62,581 nucleotides of DNA, taken from contig CANPBT010000006.1 in the NCBI GenBank assembly GCA_947572415.1, positions 1 to 62,581 of the forward strand, read 5' to 3'. The DNA comes from an uncultured Clostridia bacterium. GTDB taxonomy: Bacteria; Bacillota; Clostridia; Christensenellales; Borkfalkiaceae. Each line of letters begins with the position of its first letter. The first letter of the stretch is position 1. Shown here piece by piece: positions 54,101 through 62,581 of this stretch. The position numbers were made by a program, and so were the translations under genes. The notes beneath the pieces are model-generated. The model was not told the origin of the DNA and searched no databases. It saw nothing but the letters and a program-made list of their open reading frames with translations.

Positions 54101-55476
54101 GTGTAGACCAGTACATGGGCAGACTTGATGAAAACGCTGTTCCCATATGGGATGCGTCCTTACGCGGAACTAAAGGCGGCGTTAAACTGACTGACGTTCC
54201 TGCCGCGGAGAGTAAGGGATATGCAGGTATAACCGGCAATCCCGAATCCGCAATCGAATATTTCACCGTCAGAAATGCAGCAAAGCGCATTATTTATTCC
54301 GGTGTTAACACCGCAGTGTTCAGCTATTCGGAGTATCTTTATAAGGACGCTATTTCCGCATGGGGAAAGAACGCAGATATTTCAGCGACGCAGAACGTTA
54401 AAACCAATATTGATCTTTCACTTGCCGATGCCGCAGATTTAATGCCTGAAGGTTCTATCGTACGTTATCGCCTTGCAGAAGGGTCGACGTTGCCTTTGGG
54501 AACAGAGCTAACTTCAAAAGGACTTTTAAGACATGCTACTGCCGGCGGAGGTGACAGACTTGATACCGTTAATGACGATACCGCCAACGGCGCTTTCTTA
54601 AGAGAAAGCAGTACTAAACCTTTCACGTTTACAGTTGAAATGTTGATTGATAACGAGGTCCATGCTAAAAAGACGTTTGCATTAACAATGAACAGTGCTT
54701 TCCAGATTGGAACAATTGATCCCGATAGTGAAGATGCTCGTCCTGCAATAAGCGACGCGGTTAATATGAGTACTGCTTATACGAACCTTAAAGTAGGTGA
54801 AGAATTTACGGGAAGAATCGAAGGTGTTGCCGTTAATCAGTTCTATGTGGAAGACGCTGCGCCTACCTGGCAAAATTCGCAGGGTGCGGGCAGAAATACT
54901 GTTTATACGGTAGAATCGGGAAGCTTCCCTGCGGGGTTGACCCTATCGGAAGACGGTACGGTTACCGGAACTCCGTTAGTTGCAGGTCAGTACGACTTTA
55001 CAATCAAAGCGCATAGAATGATTCGCACGATTGTAAGGGACGCTATTAAAGTTGAAAATAATATTTATTACATCCACTCCACGATGATAGTTTCCGACGA
55101 AATGACTAAAACCGACGTTGAAGGCTGGATTAATTCCGCGCTTAACGGTAGCGTAAATAAGGATGTTATCAAGAGCATAGTCGAAGCAAACGAAAGCGGA
55201 TTCCTTACCGAAACTTCGGTTCAAAGCATAATCAACGCTTCGATTTCCGGCTCGTTGAATGAGACGACTATTAAAGGTATCGTTGATAAGGCTGTTGCGG
55301 ACAGATTGACCGAAGCTGAAACTCAGGCGTTAATTGATAATGCGATTGCTGCAAGTAAAGAAGAAGGCGGATGCAACAGCTCCGTAGCGGTTACTCAGGC
55401 TGCAATACTTTCTCTTGCAACGCTCGGCATAGCGGTAGCATTCGTTGTAAAACGCAAAAAACCGATAAACAAATAA
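51139..55476 (+). CDS. Large secreted GH3-like protein, possibly non-catalytic, module C
   Basis: 1445 aa, ATG after AAGGAG. Signal peptide (about 1-36), GH3_C, PLGHGLSYTEFEW, Fn3-like, barrel, an Ig-like segment (about 1255-1300; AGLTLSEDGTVTGTPL), a helical spacer (TKTDVEGWINSALNGSV...) and a C-terminal EEGGCNSSV, hydrophobic helix and KRKKPINK. The nucleophile Asp968 is kept (VCTDMQG), and KHFAMF is present. The RIGGEGFD-type motif is replaced by LGNRGSSNF, losing the acid/base candidate. The NLHRxPFGGR block is degenerate (FDLRRQHYEARSWEGSSEDP). It may therefore bind glycans or have changed chemistry. It shares the GGC tail with the protein at 13810. First gene of module C. Confidence 0.85.
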   Translation: MKKTKLKSKASRVSMSLLACLLSVGVGLPSFAASAAAVPKSYMEDAEGRYVSDYSSVEEAHEAGRKLNEQIMEESITLLKNENQTLPFAKDIKNISVFGKHSVDFSYISRSNPRQTMDTQYLSLQDSLKEAGFNVNPMLEDFYRHYDYKGFEFSHPEFNAGVDLLAMKANNSPYTKTRTIKNPIKVSAAQHKMSVLQPDVEEFDDYNLSNSFKRYNDAALVVLGNRGSSNFMYSRGWNDSPTLNNEKDIEATLATYSDPADYYNHLFQLTQSERDLIDYVSGKFENVVVLINSAESWDIPDLVENEGVDSILYMAVPGTDGIMALGRILNGEVNPSGRVANMFVTDTTKNPQWQNQGTNAHTSATAETAITFTNEKWDATKALSDNTDQNIYQEYEEGIYIGSKYYETRGWEMGGKEGDWTWYDKNVVYPLGHGLSYTEFEWELANTSHSDNAVLKANDVVTIEVKVTNTGNVAGKDVVELYYTAPYTPGGVEKAFVNLAGFEKTKILKPGQSQILSFELRAQDMASYDWDNSSGMGKNAHGEWGQYILDEGNYQIRLMRNSNVRSEQLGLTVTVPVGGYKFDKDKDSGELVENHFTVNDATTGEAKTLTDGLTADAATKHQKGVFNTFGDYTTVFTREQFNQSDDWLFGENRNEASTFPTRPDAVTRQASNAIYTQLTHVFNPTDAAEGDVATQPWMIDFEEAGGVPSNWTQAAGTDGEITIMAKEMSGVSFNDAKWDTFLNQLTLAELYSGQIANGSYGSGSNERVGLPRGGAPDGAHGLSGAAGDNGTTGQVAAGRGTVHPEPTAITMTWNKELYYLLGRQIGTEARLSKMNDLYTLTFDLRRQHYEARSWEGSSEDPFLLGTWGMLYVRGSQDVGTIVQIKHFAMFNGGVKAASPASKLITEQALRELYLEPFRMAAVQNGGAEAMGVMTSYNRVGITTTCTNYALVTATLKNEWGFSGFVCTDMQGSNASNDYNNAHLQLRAGVDQYMGRLDENAVPIWDASLRGTKGGVKLTDVPAAESKGYAGITGNPESAIEYFTVRNAAKRIIYSGVNTAVFSYSEYLYKDAISAWGKNADISATQNVKTNIDLSLADAADLMPEGSIVRYRLAEGSTLPLGTELTSKGLLRHATAGGGDRLDTVNDDTANGAFLRESSTKPFTFTVEMLIDNEVHAKKTFALTMNSAFQIGTIDPDSEDARPAISDAVNMSTAYTNLKVGEEFTGRIEGVAVNQFYVEDAAPTWQNSQGAGRNTVYTVESGSFPAGLTLSEDGTVTGTPLVAGQYDFTIKAHRMIRTIVRDAIKVENNIYYIHSTMIVSDEMTKTDVEGWINSALNGSVNKDVIKSIVEANESGFLTETSVQSIINASISGSLNETTIKGIVDKAVADRLTEAETQALIDNAIAASKEEGGCNSSVAVTQAAILSLATLGIAVAFVVKRKKPINK

Positions 55477-55516
55477 TAAAATTCTATAATTTGGTCTGTT
55501 TATCAAATTGTGTGAC

Positions 55517-55546
55517 GGTATCGGCGAGAGTAAGCTCGCCGATACC
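55517..55546 (+). terminator. Intercistronic hairpin in module C
   Basis: GGTATCGGCGAG/CTCGCCGATACC with a 6-nt loop, 37 bp before the lipoprotein gene. The downstream TTAATTTTATC is only a weak T run. It occupies the same gene position as the hairpin at 43243. Confidence 0.65.
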
Positions 55547-55582
55547 TGAATACTTAATTTTATCAGTTAAAAGGAAGTAAAA

Positions 55583-56977
55583 ATGAAAGCAATATCTAAA
55601 AAAGGCGTATGGCTTATAATTGCCGTAATGATGTTGAGCATTTTTTTAAGCTCTTGCGGCGTAAAAACTTTAAGCGTAAAGTTTGATTTAAACTATACCG
55701 GGGCGGGCGCGGCAACCGTCGTGTCGGTTGACGAAGGCGACACCGTAAGCGCGCCGGAAAGTCCCGTCCGTAAGGATTACGAATTTTTAGGTTGGTTTAC
55801 GGAAGCTACAACTGAAAATGAATACGATTTCAGTAAAACCGTGGAATCAGATATTACGCTCTTCGCCGGCTGGGAAGCATATCCGACGGTCATTTTCAAT
55901 CTCAATTATACGGGTGCGCCAGAAGCTGAGGCGGTATCAGTGAAAAAGGGTACGGCTGCGGCCGAACCTGCCGAACCTCGGCGCGACGGGTTCAGCTTCG
56001 GCGGTTGGTATACCGACGAAAGCTGCACTTTTCCATATGAATTCAATGCGGTTAACGAAAGCATTACGGTTTACGCAAAGTGGTTGGATAACAGCGTAAA
56101 GTATATAACCGTAACATTCAATTTGAATTATTCGGGCGCAGAGCAGTCGTTTACGCAGAACGTGCCCGAAAACACAAAGGTACAGAAGCCTAACGATCCG
56201 TCTCGTCCCGATTCCGACGATAAAAAATACGTATTTTCGGGTTGGTATACCGACCCCGAAACAACTAATGAATATAATTTTGAAACCACACTCGCCTCAC
56301 CCGTCACGCTTTATGCAAAATGGGTAGCTTCGTATGATTTCTGGACGGTGTATACCGATTTATCCAATTTTATGGGTAACAGCTGGTTATATATGGATTC
56401 CTATCCCGATTATATGACGATAGAAAGAACGGGCATAGGCAACAGCTCTCAAAAATCGTGGGATACGCAGGGACATATTGCAGACTATTTTCTTCAGGGT
56501 GTTCACAATACCTACGAGCAGGAGCTTGTATGGGTAATAGAGTCCGACGCGGACGCGACGGCGGTTTTGCAGATGAGCATGGCGCTTGAGATAGTAAGAC
56601 AGCAACCCGTAGAAATGTACTCGTCTACGGATATCGATGTTTACGGCGGCAGCCATAGAATAGTAGTCAACGGCGAGGACGTCGCATTCGGCAAGTATAC
56701 CGAGTATGACGCTATTACACTTTGGAGGCCTTCCGCCGACGTCCCTATGCAGTTTAGCGTGTATACCATGGCGGAAATCAAGCTTATTAAAGGCAAAAAC
56801 GTCATTAAATTTATGATAGGCGTAAACGACTGGCTCGAGGGCGTAGACGGCGCTCAGCCTCACTACGGCAGCGCGCCCACTATCGAGCTCATTAGGCTGA
56901 ACACGACCGCAGGACTGTCGTGGACCCCGAAGCTTGAAAATATAACCAACCGTGCGGCGCTCGAAGACGGTTTTTAA
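55583..56977 (+). CDS. Lipoprotein: three InlB-type repeats and CBM-like domain, module C
   Basis: 464 aa, ATG after AAAAGGAAG. Lipobox LSSC (Cys near 25). Three Listeria-Bacteroides repeats of about 70 aa (about 29-250; FDLNYTGAGA, FLGWFTEATTE, FGGWYTDESC, FSGWYTDPETT, YAKW) and a jelly-roll-like domain of about 210 aa ending LIRLNTTAGLSWTPKLEN. That ending matches the lipoprotein at 17740 (TTGAKLDWTPRTDNL), and LIKGKNVIKFMIG matches LKEGKNVIKLIS. Probably a glycan-binding partner of the two GH3 proteins of module C. It lies 23 bp before the next GH3. Confidence 0.82.
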   Translation: MKAISKKGVWLIIAVMMLSIFLSSCGVKTLSVKFDLNYTGAGAATVVSVDEGDTVSAPESPVRKDYEFLGWFTEATTENEYDFSKTVESDITLFAGWEAYPTVIFNLNYTGAPEAEAVSVKKGTAAAEPAEPRRDGFSFGGWYTDESCTFPYEFNAVNESITVYAKWLDNSVKYITVTFNLNYSGAEQSFTQNVPENTKVQKPNDPSRPDSDDKKYVFSGWYTDPETTNEYNFETTLASPVTLYAKWVASYDFWTVYTDLSNFMGNSWLYMDSYPDYMTIERTGIGNSSQKSWDTQGHIADYFLQGVHNTYEQELVWVIESDADATAVLQMSMALEIVRQQPVEMYSSTDIDVYGGSHRIVVNGEDVAFGKYTEYDAITLWRPSADVPMQFSVYTMAEIKLIKGKNVIKFMIGVNDWLEGVDGAQPHYGSAPTIELIRLNTTAGLSWTPKLENITNRAALEDGF

Positions 56978-57000
56978 GCAATCCGTAAAGGAGAAAAAAT

Positions 57001-60000
57001 ATGAATTTTATAAAAAAAGCCTGGAAGCACACGTATTCTAAGGTCTGGTTTTTTGTGTCGACAATCACTATGGCTTTTGTGTTTATCGTAACCATGATTA
57101 TGACGCAGGTGCCTATTATTCGTGAAACTTTCAATATCGTATTCGGCCGCCCTCAGGCTATCGTAGGCGAAAACAAGGGATTATATAAGGTAAGCGACGG
57201 CATAACCGATAAAAAATCCGCATACGACGCGGCTAATGAATTGAATATAAACATAACGAGCGAGGGCACGATTTTATTAAAGAACGAACAAAACGTATTG
57301 CCTCTGGCGGCTGACAGCAAAATAAGCGTGTTCGGCAAAAATTCGGTTAATCTGCTGTACGGCGGTTCGGGGAGCGGAGGTTATTCCAGCGGCGGACTGA
57401 AAACAATTTTCGACAGCTTGGAAGCCGCAGGTTTTTCATACAATACCGCTCTGCGCAGCTTTTATGAAAATACTTCGCAGTCTGGCAACGCGCGCATAAC
57501 TTCGCCGGGCTTCGACGAAACCATCGCGGGGTTTCCCACCGCCGAAACTCCCATTGCGAATTATATGAAGCATAACATACCCGACTCTTACAAAGACCAC
57601 GACACTGCGCTTATAGTGCTCACGCGTATCGGCGGCGAGGGCTTCGACCTTCCCCGTACAATGAAGAGTTCAAGCGCGACGGACAGTTCGCTCAAAAATT
57701 TGGAAAGCGAGAGTGCCTGGAACGACGATGTGAATTCCGCGGTTACCGGTGCGCGTGATAAAAACGACCACTACCTCGAGCTGGATAAAAACGAGGCGGA
57801 GCTGATAGCGCACGTTACCGAAAACTTCGATAAAGTAATCGTTGTGCTGAACACGAACAATAATCTCGAACTCGGATTTTTGGACGACCCTTCGTACTGG
57901 ACGGACGTGCTCGGCATGCCTGATTTGAGCTCGAAAATTCAGGGTGCACTCTGGATAGGCAGTCCCGGCGGGCACGGGATTATGTCGTTGGGGAAAATCC
58001 TGAACGGGACGGTAAACCCTTCGGGCAGAACGGTAAGCATACACGCGAGAGATTTTACAAAAGACCCCACTTATAACAATTTCGGCAACAATAACGAATT
58101 CGAGGGCGACGCGTACCTGCTTCCCGACGGCAAATTGCCTCCCGCACCCGCAAGGCAGTATTTCGTCGAGTACGAGGAGGGCTTGTACGTAGGTTACCGC
58201 TATTATGAAACGCGCGGATTTACAGACGGGCAGGAATGGTATAAAAATAACGTCGTATATCCCACGGGCTACGGGCTGTCGTATTCCGAATTCGAGTGGA
58301 CGCCGGGCGCTATGAAGCTCGACGGCAAAATTATCGACGATAATTATACGCTTGCTCAGTCTGACGCGGATAAATCAATAAGTGTTGACGTTACCGTGAC
58401 AAATAAGGCGGAAAGCCGCAAAGCGGGCAAAGACGTCGTGCAGCTTTACTTAAACATTCCGTACACTTCGGGCGGCATAGAAAAAGCGCACGTACAGCTT
58501 GTTGCATTTGCAAAAACCAAGCTTCTCGAACCGGGCGAATCCCAAACGGTTACGCTTGAGTTCGGCTTGTATGACGTGGCGTCATACGATTATAACGATG
58601 ATAACGAAAACGGCTTTAAAGGCTGGGAAGCGGAAGCGGGAGAGTATAAGATATACGTATCGCGCAATTCTCACTCATGGGCGGACAAGAACACTGCGGT
58701 TTACGGGTTTACAATTCCGCAAACAAAGACGAACGCGGCAAAAGGCAGTACGGGCTTTACTTATGATAAAGACCCGCTTACGAATAAGCAAATAAAAAAC
58801 CGCTTTGACGACGTAAGCTACGGTAGGGATAACCGTACGGAGGAAACGGTATATTTATCGCGCGCTGACTGGGAGGGCACCTGGCCTTCCGCGCCGACCG
58901 CAGAATCGCGTACTAACACGCAGGCATGGATGAATGCTTTAACCTGGCGCATGGCGGAAAACGATGTCGAGGGTAAGCCTTGGTATAAAACGGCTGGCGA
59001 TATGCCCGAGCAGGCTGTCAATCCTGTAGCGCAGTCCGATGCGATTCAGCTGATTGATCTTGTCGGGGTTGATTATGACGACGTGCTTTGGGAAACCTTT
59101 TTAAACCAGCTGACCGTCGAGCAGATGTGGGGGCTGGTCGGTAAAGGCGCATTCGGAACCGTCCCCGTTGAAAATGTCGGCGTGCCTCTCACTTTGGGCT
59201 CCGACGGTCCCGTCGGCTGGGTTAACTTTATGTCGAACAGTCTTATTTACGGTACGGCGTTTTACGCTTCGCAAAGCGTTTTAGGCGCAACGTATAATAC
59301 CGAGCTTGCGTACGAATACGGAGTTATGATAGGCGACGAGGCGCTCATAGGCGATTCTGAAGGCGACGGATTGCCTTATTCGTCCTGGTATGCGCCCGGA
59401 GCGAATATTCACCGTTCGCCGTTCTCGGGGCGCAACTGGGAATATTACTCCGAAGATCCCGTGCTTACCGGTAAAATGGCGGCAAACGTAATAAAAGGCG
59501 CAAAAAGCAAAGGCGTAATCGTATTTGCAAAGCATTTCGCGCTGAACGACCAGGAAACAAACAGAGGTGGAGTTCTTACTTGGGCAAACGAGCAAGCTAT
59601 GCGTGAAATCTTCCTTAAATCATTTGAAATTTTGGTAAAGGAAGGGCCCGCAAACGGAATAATGAGTTCTTATAACCGTATAGGAACGACTTGGACGGGT
59701 GGCGATTACAGATTGCTGACCGAACTTCTCCGCGGCGAATGGGGCTTCAACGGCGTTATAATCACCGATTATGCGACGGGTAAGCATCAGAACCCTAACC
59801 AGATGGTGAGGGCGGGAGGCGACCTGAATTTTTACCAGACCGGCGATGCGCTCAACAGCGATAAGGGCAACGCCACGCAGGTTTGCGCGTTGAGGTCGGC
59901 GACGAAAAATATCTTATATGCAATTACCAACAGCAGCGCAATGAATTATGAGATACTCGGATATCGTTTGTCCGGCTGGATTACGGCGCTTATCTGTGTA

Positions 60001-60105
60001 AACGTCGGGCTTTTCGCGGCTTTTGTTGCCTGGGGAGGTGCGGTAGCATATTTGGTGGTAAGGAAGCAAAAAACCGAGTCTATAAATACAACTACGGATA
60101 TCTGA
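57001..60105 (+). CDS. Double-anchored permuted GH3, module C
   Basis: 1034 aa, ATG after AAAGGAG. Membrane helix (about 15-38); GH3_C (SEGTILLKNEQNVLPL, ISVFGKNS, YGGSGSGG), PTGYGLSYSEFEW, Fn3-like, barrel, second membrane helix (about 990-1018) and basic tail. Barrel: SDGPVGW, NIHRSPFSGRNWEYYSEDP, AKHFALNDQET, and nucleophile Asp923 in IITDY. Glu213 in RIGGEGFD is the acid/base candidate. GH3_C carries an insertion of about 30 residues after that motif compared with the protein at 10855. Predicted exo-acting glycosidase on the outer face of the membrane; sugar unknown. Followed by a terminator. Confidence 0.9.
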   Translation: MNFIKKAWKHTYSKVWFFVSTITMAFVFIVTMIMTQVPIIRETFNIVFGRPQAIVGENKGLYKVSDGITDKKSAYDAANELNINITSEGTILLKNEQNVLPLAADSKISVFGKNSVNLLYGGSGSGGYSSGGLKTIFDSLEAAGFSYNTALRSFYENTSQSGNARITSPGFDETIAGFPTAETPIANYMKHNIPDSYKDHDTALIVLTRIGGEGFDLPRTMKSSSATDSSLKNLESESAWNDDVNSAVTGARDKNDHYLELDKNEAELIAHVTENFDKVIVVLNTNNNLELGFLDDPSYWTDVLGMPDLSSKIQGALWIGSPGGHGIMSLGKILNGTVNPSGRTVSIHARDFTKDPTYNNFGNNNEFEGDAYLLPDGKLPPAPARQYFVEYEEGLYVGYRYYETRGFTDGQEWYKNNVVYPTGYGLSYSEFEWTPGAMKLDGKIIDDNYTLAQSDADKSISVDVTVTNKAESRKAGKDVVQLYLNIPYTSGGIEKAHVQLVAFAKTKLLEPGESQTVTLEFGLYDVASYDYNDDNENGFKGWEAEAGEYKIYVSRNSHSWADKNTAVYGFTIPQTKTNAAKGSTGFTYDKDPLTNKQIKNRFDDVSYGRDNRTEETVYLSRADWEGTWPSAPTAESRTNTQAWMNALTWRMAENDVEGKPWYKTAGDMPEQAVNPVAQSDAIQLIDLVGVDYDDVLWETFLNQLTVEQMWGLVGKGAFGTVPVENVGVPLTLGSDGPVGWVNFMSNSLIYGTAFYASQSVLGATYNTELAYEYGVMIGDEALIGDSEGDGLPYSSWYAPGANIHRSPFSGRNWEYYSEDPVLTGKMAANVIKGAKSKGVIVFAKHFALNDQETNRGGVLTWANEQAMREIFLKSFEILVKEGPANGIMSSYNRIGTTWTGGDYRLLTELLRGEWGFNGVIITDYATGKHQNPNQMVRAGGDLNFYQTGDALNSDKGNATQVCALRSATKNILYAITNSSAMNYEILGYRLSGWITALICVNVGLFAAFVAWGGAVAYLVVRKQKTESINTTTDI

Positions 60106-60118
60106 CATATCTTAAAAA

Positions 60119-60160
60119 ACCCGCTTGTGCCGAAACCGAGGCGCAAGCGGGTTAAATTTT
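60119..60160 (+). terminator. Terminator of module C GH3 operon
   Basis: A 14-bp stem AACCCGCTTGTGCC/GGCGCAAGCGGGTT with an 8-nt loop (one G-T pair) and AAATTTTT. The gap to the regulator gene (60161-60342) holds TATAAT-like boxes at 60245-60250 and near 60280 but no convincing -35. Confidence 0.85.
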
Positions 60161-60342
60161 TATGTCCGGTCTATAAATTTTTATAGTTCAGGACGGTTTT
60201 TCTACCATTCAGGATAAAAAAAAGAGTTTTATTGCAAAATATGCTATAATAAGGTGATTGTAGGATAGTGTAAACTTGGTTATAATCGATTTGGGTATGC
60301 TGACGATTACGGGCTTATAATTGCGATAAACAGAGGGGCAAT

Positions 60343-61056
60343 ATGATTAAAATTGCAATTGTCGAAGACAATGACAACCATGCCGAAATATTAAAAAGCT
60401 ATATCGAAAGATACGGCGACGAACATAACGAGCAATTTGTGATTGAACGGTTTAATAACGGCATGCAGTTTATTTCCGAATACAGCGCAACTTTCGATAT
60501 TGTGTTTATGGATATCGAAATGCCCGTTTTTGACGGAATAAGTACGGCAAGAAAGCTGAGGGAATTTGATGACGACGTATGTTTGATTTTTGTTACCAAT
60601 TTAGCAAAATATGCGTTAGTCGGCTACGAAGTCAGCGCCATGGATTATATTGTTAAACCTGTTAAGTACTTTAATTTTGCAATGAAATTAGAAAAGGCTG
60701 TCAAATTAAGACGTAGCAAACACACCGGGTGGTTGATGTTGAAAATAGACGAATCCGTTAAAAAAATAAGCTTTAATGAAATATTATTCGTAGAAGTATT
60801 CGGACATGCTGCCATTATTCACACCGATAAAGAAGCGCATACTACGAGAATGACGTTGGGTGCTTTAACCGAAAAACTACCTAAACCATTTTTCTTCAAA
60901 TGTAATAGAAGCGTTATAATAAATTTGAAATATCTGAGTGAAGTAAAGGATTCTTGTGCGATAGTAGGCGGGCAGAACATCAAAATAAGTCGCTCTAAAT
61001 TGCCGGATTTGCTTGAAACAATTGCCGAATACAGTATTGAGATAGGAAGGATATAG
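60343..61056 (+). CDS. LytTR-family response regulator, module C
   Basis: 237 aa, ATG after AGAGGGGC. Receiver domain: VEDNDNH acidic pocket, Asp57 in VFMDIEMP, FVTN, YIVKP. LytTR domain: ILFVEVFGHAAIIHT, CNRSVIINLKYL, IKISRSKLPDL. It precedes its kinase by 25 bp. Its proposed target is the repeat pair at 50992-51021, about 9 kb upstream, at the head of the module C GH3 genes. Gene order equals module B (GH3 genes, then regulator, then kinase), so B and C are sister copies. Confidence 0.92.
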   Translation: MIKIAIVEDNDNHAEILKSYIERYGDEHNEQFVIERFNNGMQFISEYSATFDIVFMDIEMPVFDGISTARKLREFDDDVCLIFVTNLAKYALVGYEVSAMDYIVKPVKYFNFAMKLEKAVKLRRSKHTGWLMLKIDESVKKISFNEILFVEVFGHAAIIHTDKEAHTTRMTLGALTEKLPKPFFFKCNRSVIINLKYLSEVKDSCAIVGGQNIKISRSKLPDLLETIAEYSIEIGRI

Positions 61057-61081
61057 AACTGTTGCTGGAGTGGGGGAAGTG

Positions 61082-62425
61082 ATGGCAATATTTAATTGCA
61101 TTTTTGACTGGATATTTAAGTATTTTTTAAAAGTTTCGGTGCAGGTGTTTGTCGCGGCTTCGATTTTGGCTTGCAAACAACCCAAAAGGAAATTTTTTCT
61201 TTTGAGATACCTTCCTGTTGCTTTAACGTATTATTTTATATTTATAATTATTCCGGGTGACAACTGGTGGTTAAATATTATGTCGCAGCACATCGGTGCA
61301 ATAAAGATAATCCATTTTTACACGTTTGCTTATATAATTACTATTATTGTAATATGGTTTTGTTTTAATATTAAACTGCAAAGCGCAATATTTTATAGCA
61401 CGTGTGCATATCTGATACAGCACTTGTCATCAAATTTAGGTTGGGCGGTGATAAATATAATAGATATTGCTACCGGTGGTACGTTTGAATTTCACCTGCG
61501 TCCGTTAGTTATGTTAATATCTTACCTGCTCTTTTTAATCGGATTCTATGTTTTATTGGAACGCAACGTGAAGCAGAAAAGATCGATAGAAATTGTTAAC
61601 GTAGGCGGACTTGTATTGGCGGTTCTCGGAATAATATTCGTGGCGTATTGCAGACAGATTTTTTCCGGACTATTATCCGGTGTAAATGAAAATAATACTG
61701 CGTTAACGGCGTTTTATAATATTTTCGCATCGATGATTTGCATTATGTTATTATTCCTATTGATTAACGTATTTGAAAAGAAAGATATAAAACGTGAAAA
61801 TCATGAGCTTGAACTTTTGCTGGAAGTACAAAATAAGGCGCAACAGCGGTCTGCCGAAAGTATTGAATTGCTTAATATAAGAGCGCACGATTTAAAAAAA
61901 CAAATAGAGTATTTGCACGTGTCGGAAAACGAAACGACCAAGAGCGAAATCCTTGAAAACGTTGAAAAATCCATAAATGAATATGACGAAATTGTAGAGT
62001 CGGGATGTAAAGCACTTGACTACGTATTAACTGAAAAAGTGCATGCATGCAGAAAATATAATATCGTTTTCACTTATATGGCAGACGGAACGGCGCTTAA
62101 TAAAATGAAATCGTCGGATATTTTTTCTCTGTTCGGTAACGCTTTGGACAATGCTATCGAATGCGTTCTGGAATATGAAGAAGATAAACGCGTGATTAGT
62201 TTAAAAGTTATTAAACAGGAAAAAATAACTTTGGTAAGCATAGAAAACTATTGCGATAAAGAAATCGTTTACGACAGCGGCTTGCCCGTTACTACAAAGA
62301 CGGATAAAACAGTGCACGGCTTTGGGTTAAAAAGCATCAATTATATAGTGCGCAAATACGATGGCGTCGTAAAAATCAAGAATGAAAATAAAATGTTTAT
62401 GTTAACTATGGTTTTACCGGGTTAG
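61082..62425 (+). CDS. GHKL sensor histidine kinase, module C
   Basis: 447 aa from ATG 61082 (GGGGGAAG just upstream); a GTG at 61070 would add four residues. About six membrane helices (15-225), coiled coil, phosphoacceptor IRAHDLKKQ (His269) and GHKL ATPase with N-box FGNALDNAIE and G-box VHGFGLKSI. Unlike the other two kinases the residue before the phosphoacceptor His is Ala, not Cys. It pairs with the regulator at 60343. The membrane sensor part differs strongly from the other two. More AT-rich than the GH3 genes. Confidence 0.9.
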   Translation: MAIFNCIFDWIFKYFLKVSVQVFVAASILACKQPKRKFFLLRYLPVALTYYFIFIIIPGDNWWLNIMSQHIGAIKIIHFYTFAYIITIIVIWFCFNIKLQSAIFYSTCAYLIQHLSSNLGWAVINIIDIATGGTFEFHLRPLVMLISYLLFLIGFYVLLERNVKQKRSIEIVNVGGLVLAVLGIIFVAYCRQIFSGLLSGVNENNTALTAFYNIFASMICIMLLFLLINVFEKKDIKRENHELELLLEVQNKAQQRSAESIELLNIRAHDLKKQIEYLHVSENETTKSEILENVEKSINEYDEIVESGCKALDYVLTEKVHACRKYNIVFTYMADGTALNKMKSSDIFSLFGNALDNAIECVLEYEEDKRVISLKVIKQEKITLVSIENYCDKEIVYDSGLPVTTKTDKTVHGFGLKSINYIVRKYDGVVKIKNENKMFMLTMVLPG

Positions 62426-62528
62426 AAAAAATGCGACATTGTTGTGAAAGGACGAAGAGCGCGGCGTCGCTGGTATCGGCGCGTTGCTGGTTTTAAGAAA
62501 AAGAGTAACAATATAATTTAAAAGAATT

Positions 62529-62560
62529 AAGCGCGGCTTCTTGCGAAGCCGCGCTTATAT
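62529..62560 (+). terminator. Terminator of regulator-kinase operon C
   Basis: A perfect 12-bp stem AAGCGCGGCTTC/GAAGCCGCGCTT with a 4-nt loop. From 62426 to 62528 no gene is seen. Confidence 0.85.
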
Positions 62561-62581
62561 TCATAATGATTGTTTTTAACC

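Overview
The window looks like a stretch of a Bacillota (Clostridia-like) genome, probably from an uncultured gut organism. The reasons are strong AGGAGG-type ribosome sites, sigma-A promoters, six-helix GHKL kinases paired with LytTR regulators, Bacillota-style lipoproteins, a MobV relaxase and a large serine recombinase. The taxonomy is inference. No 16S rRNA gene is present.

Left part (1-27102). A tRNA-Asn(GTT) gene and a 5S rRNA gene open the window. A tyrosine-integrase island follows. Its far end is marked by a 23-bp copy of the tRNA 3' end (27080-27102), and tandem TGTCGCAT repeats lie near both ends. It carries three element genes, a cluster of decayed genes (a lipoprotein with a DUF4886-like domain, a GH3 half-gene, a shattered GH3), a living GH3 module (8535-21038), a decayed surE/ABC-transporter/GDPD operon beside a LysR regulator, an MgtC-like protein and an AlbA_2-type ATP-binding regulator.

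Middle part (27103-38636). An AT-rich mobilizable element has a MobV relaxase with a pMV158-type oriT, a long structured leader, an unusual membrane HTH/M23-fold protein, a giant repeat lipoprotein and an XRE / nuclease-like / serine-recombinase operon. It sits exactly between the tRNA-end repeat and a second 5S gene (38638-38751). Removing it would restore a tRNA-end + 5S repeat like the one at 150-287, so the two insertions look nested.

Right part (38752-62581). Two further GH3 modules (39347-49900 and 51139-62425) flank the remains of a dead fourth one (50084-50991).

The main theme is a repeated cell-surface module. Each living module has (i) one glycoside hydrolase family 3 protein with circularly permuted domains (GH3_C first, catalytic barrel last) and a membrane helix at both ends; (ii) one more permuted GH3 held by a single different anchor (lipobox plus collagen-like stalk, or signal peptide plus a C-terminal Gly-Gly-Cys/helix/Lys tail); (iii) a lipoprotein with a jelly-roll-like, CBM-type C-terminal domain, usually with Listeria-Bacteroides (InlB-type) repeats; and (iv) its own LytTR response regulator and GHKL kinase. 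Upstream of the first GH3 gene in each module are two direct repeats 21 bp apart, the spacing expected for a LytTR dimer, with a different sequence in each module. I infer several parallel, separately regulated surface glycan-sensing and glycan-cleaving systems that expand by duplication and die by deletion and inversion.
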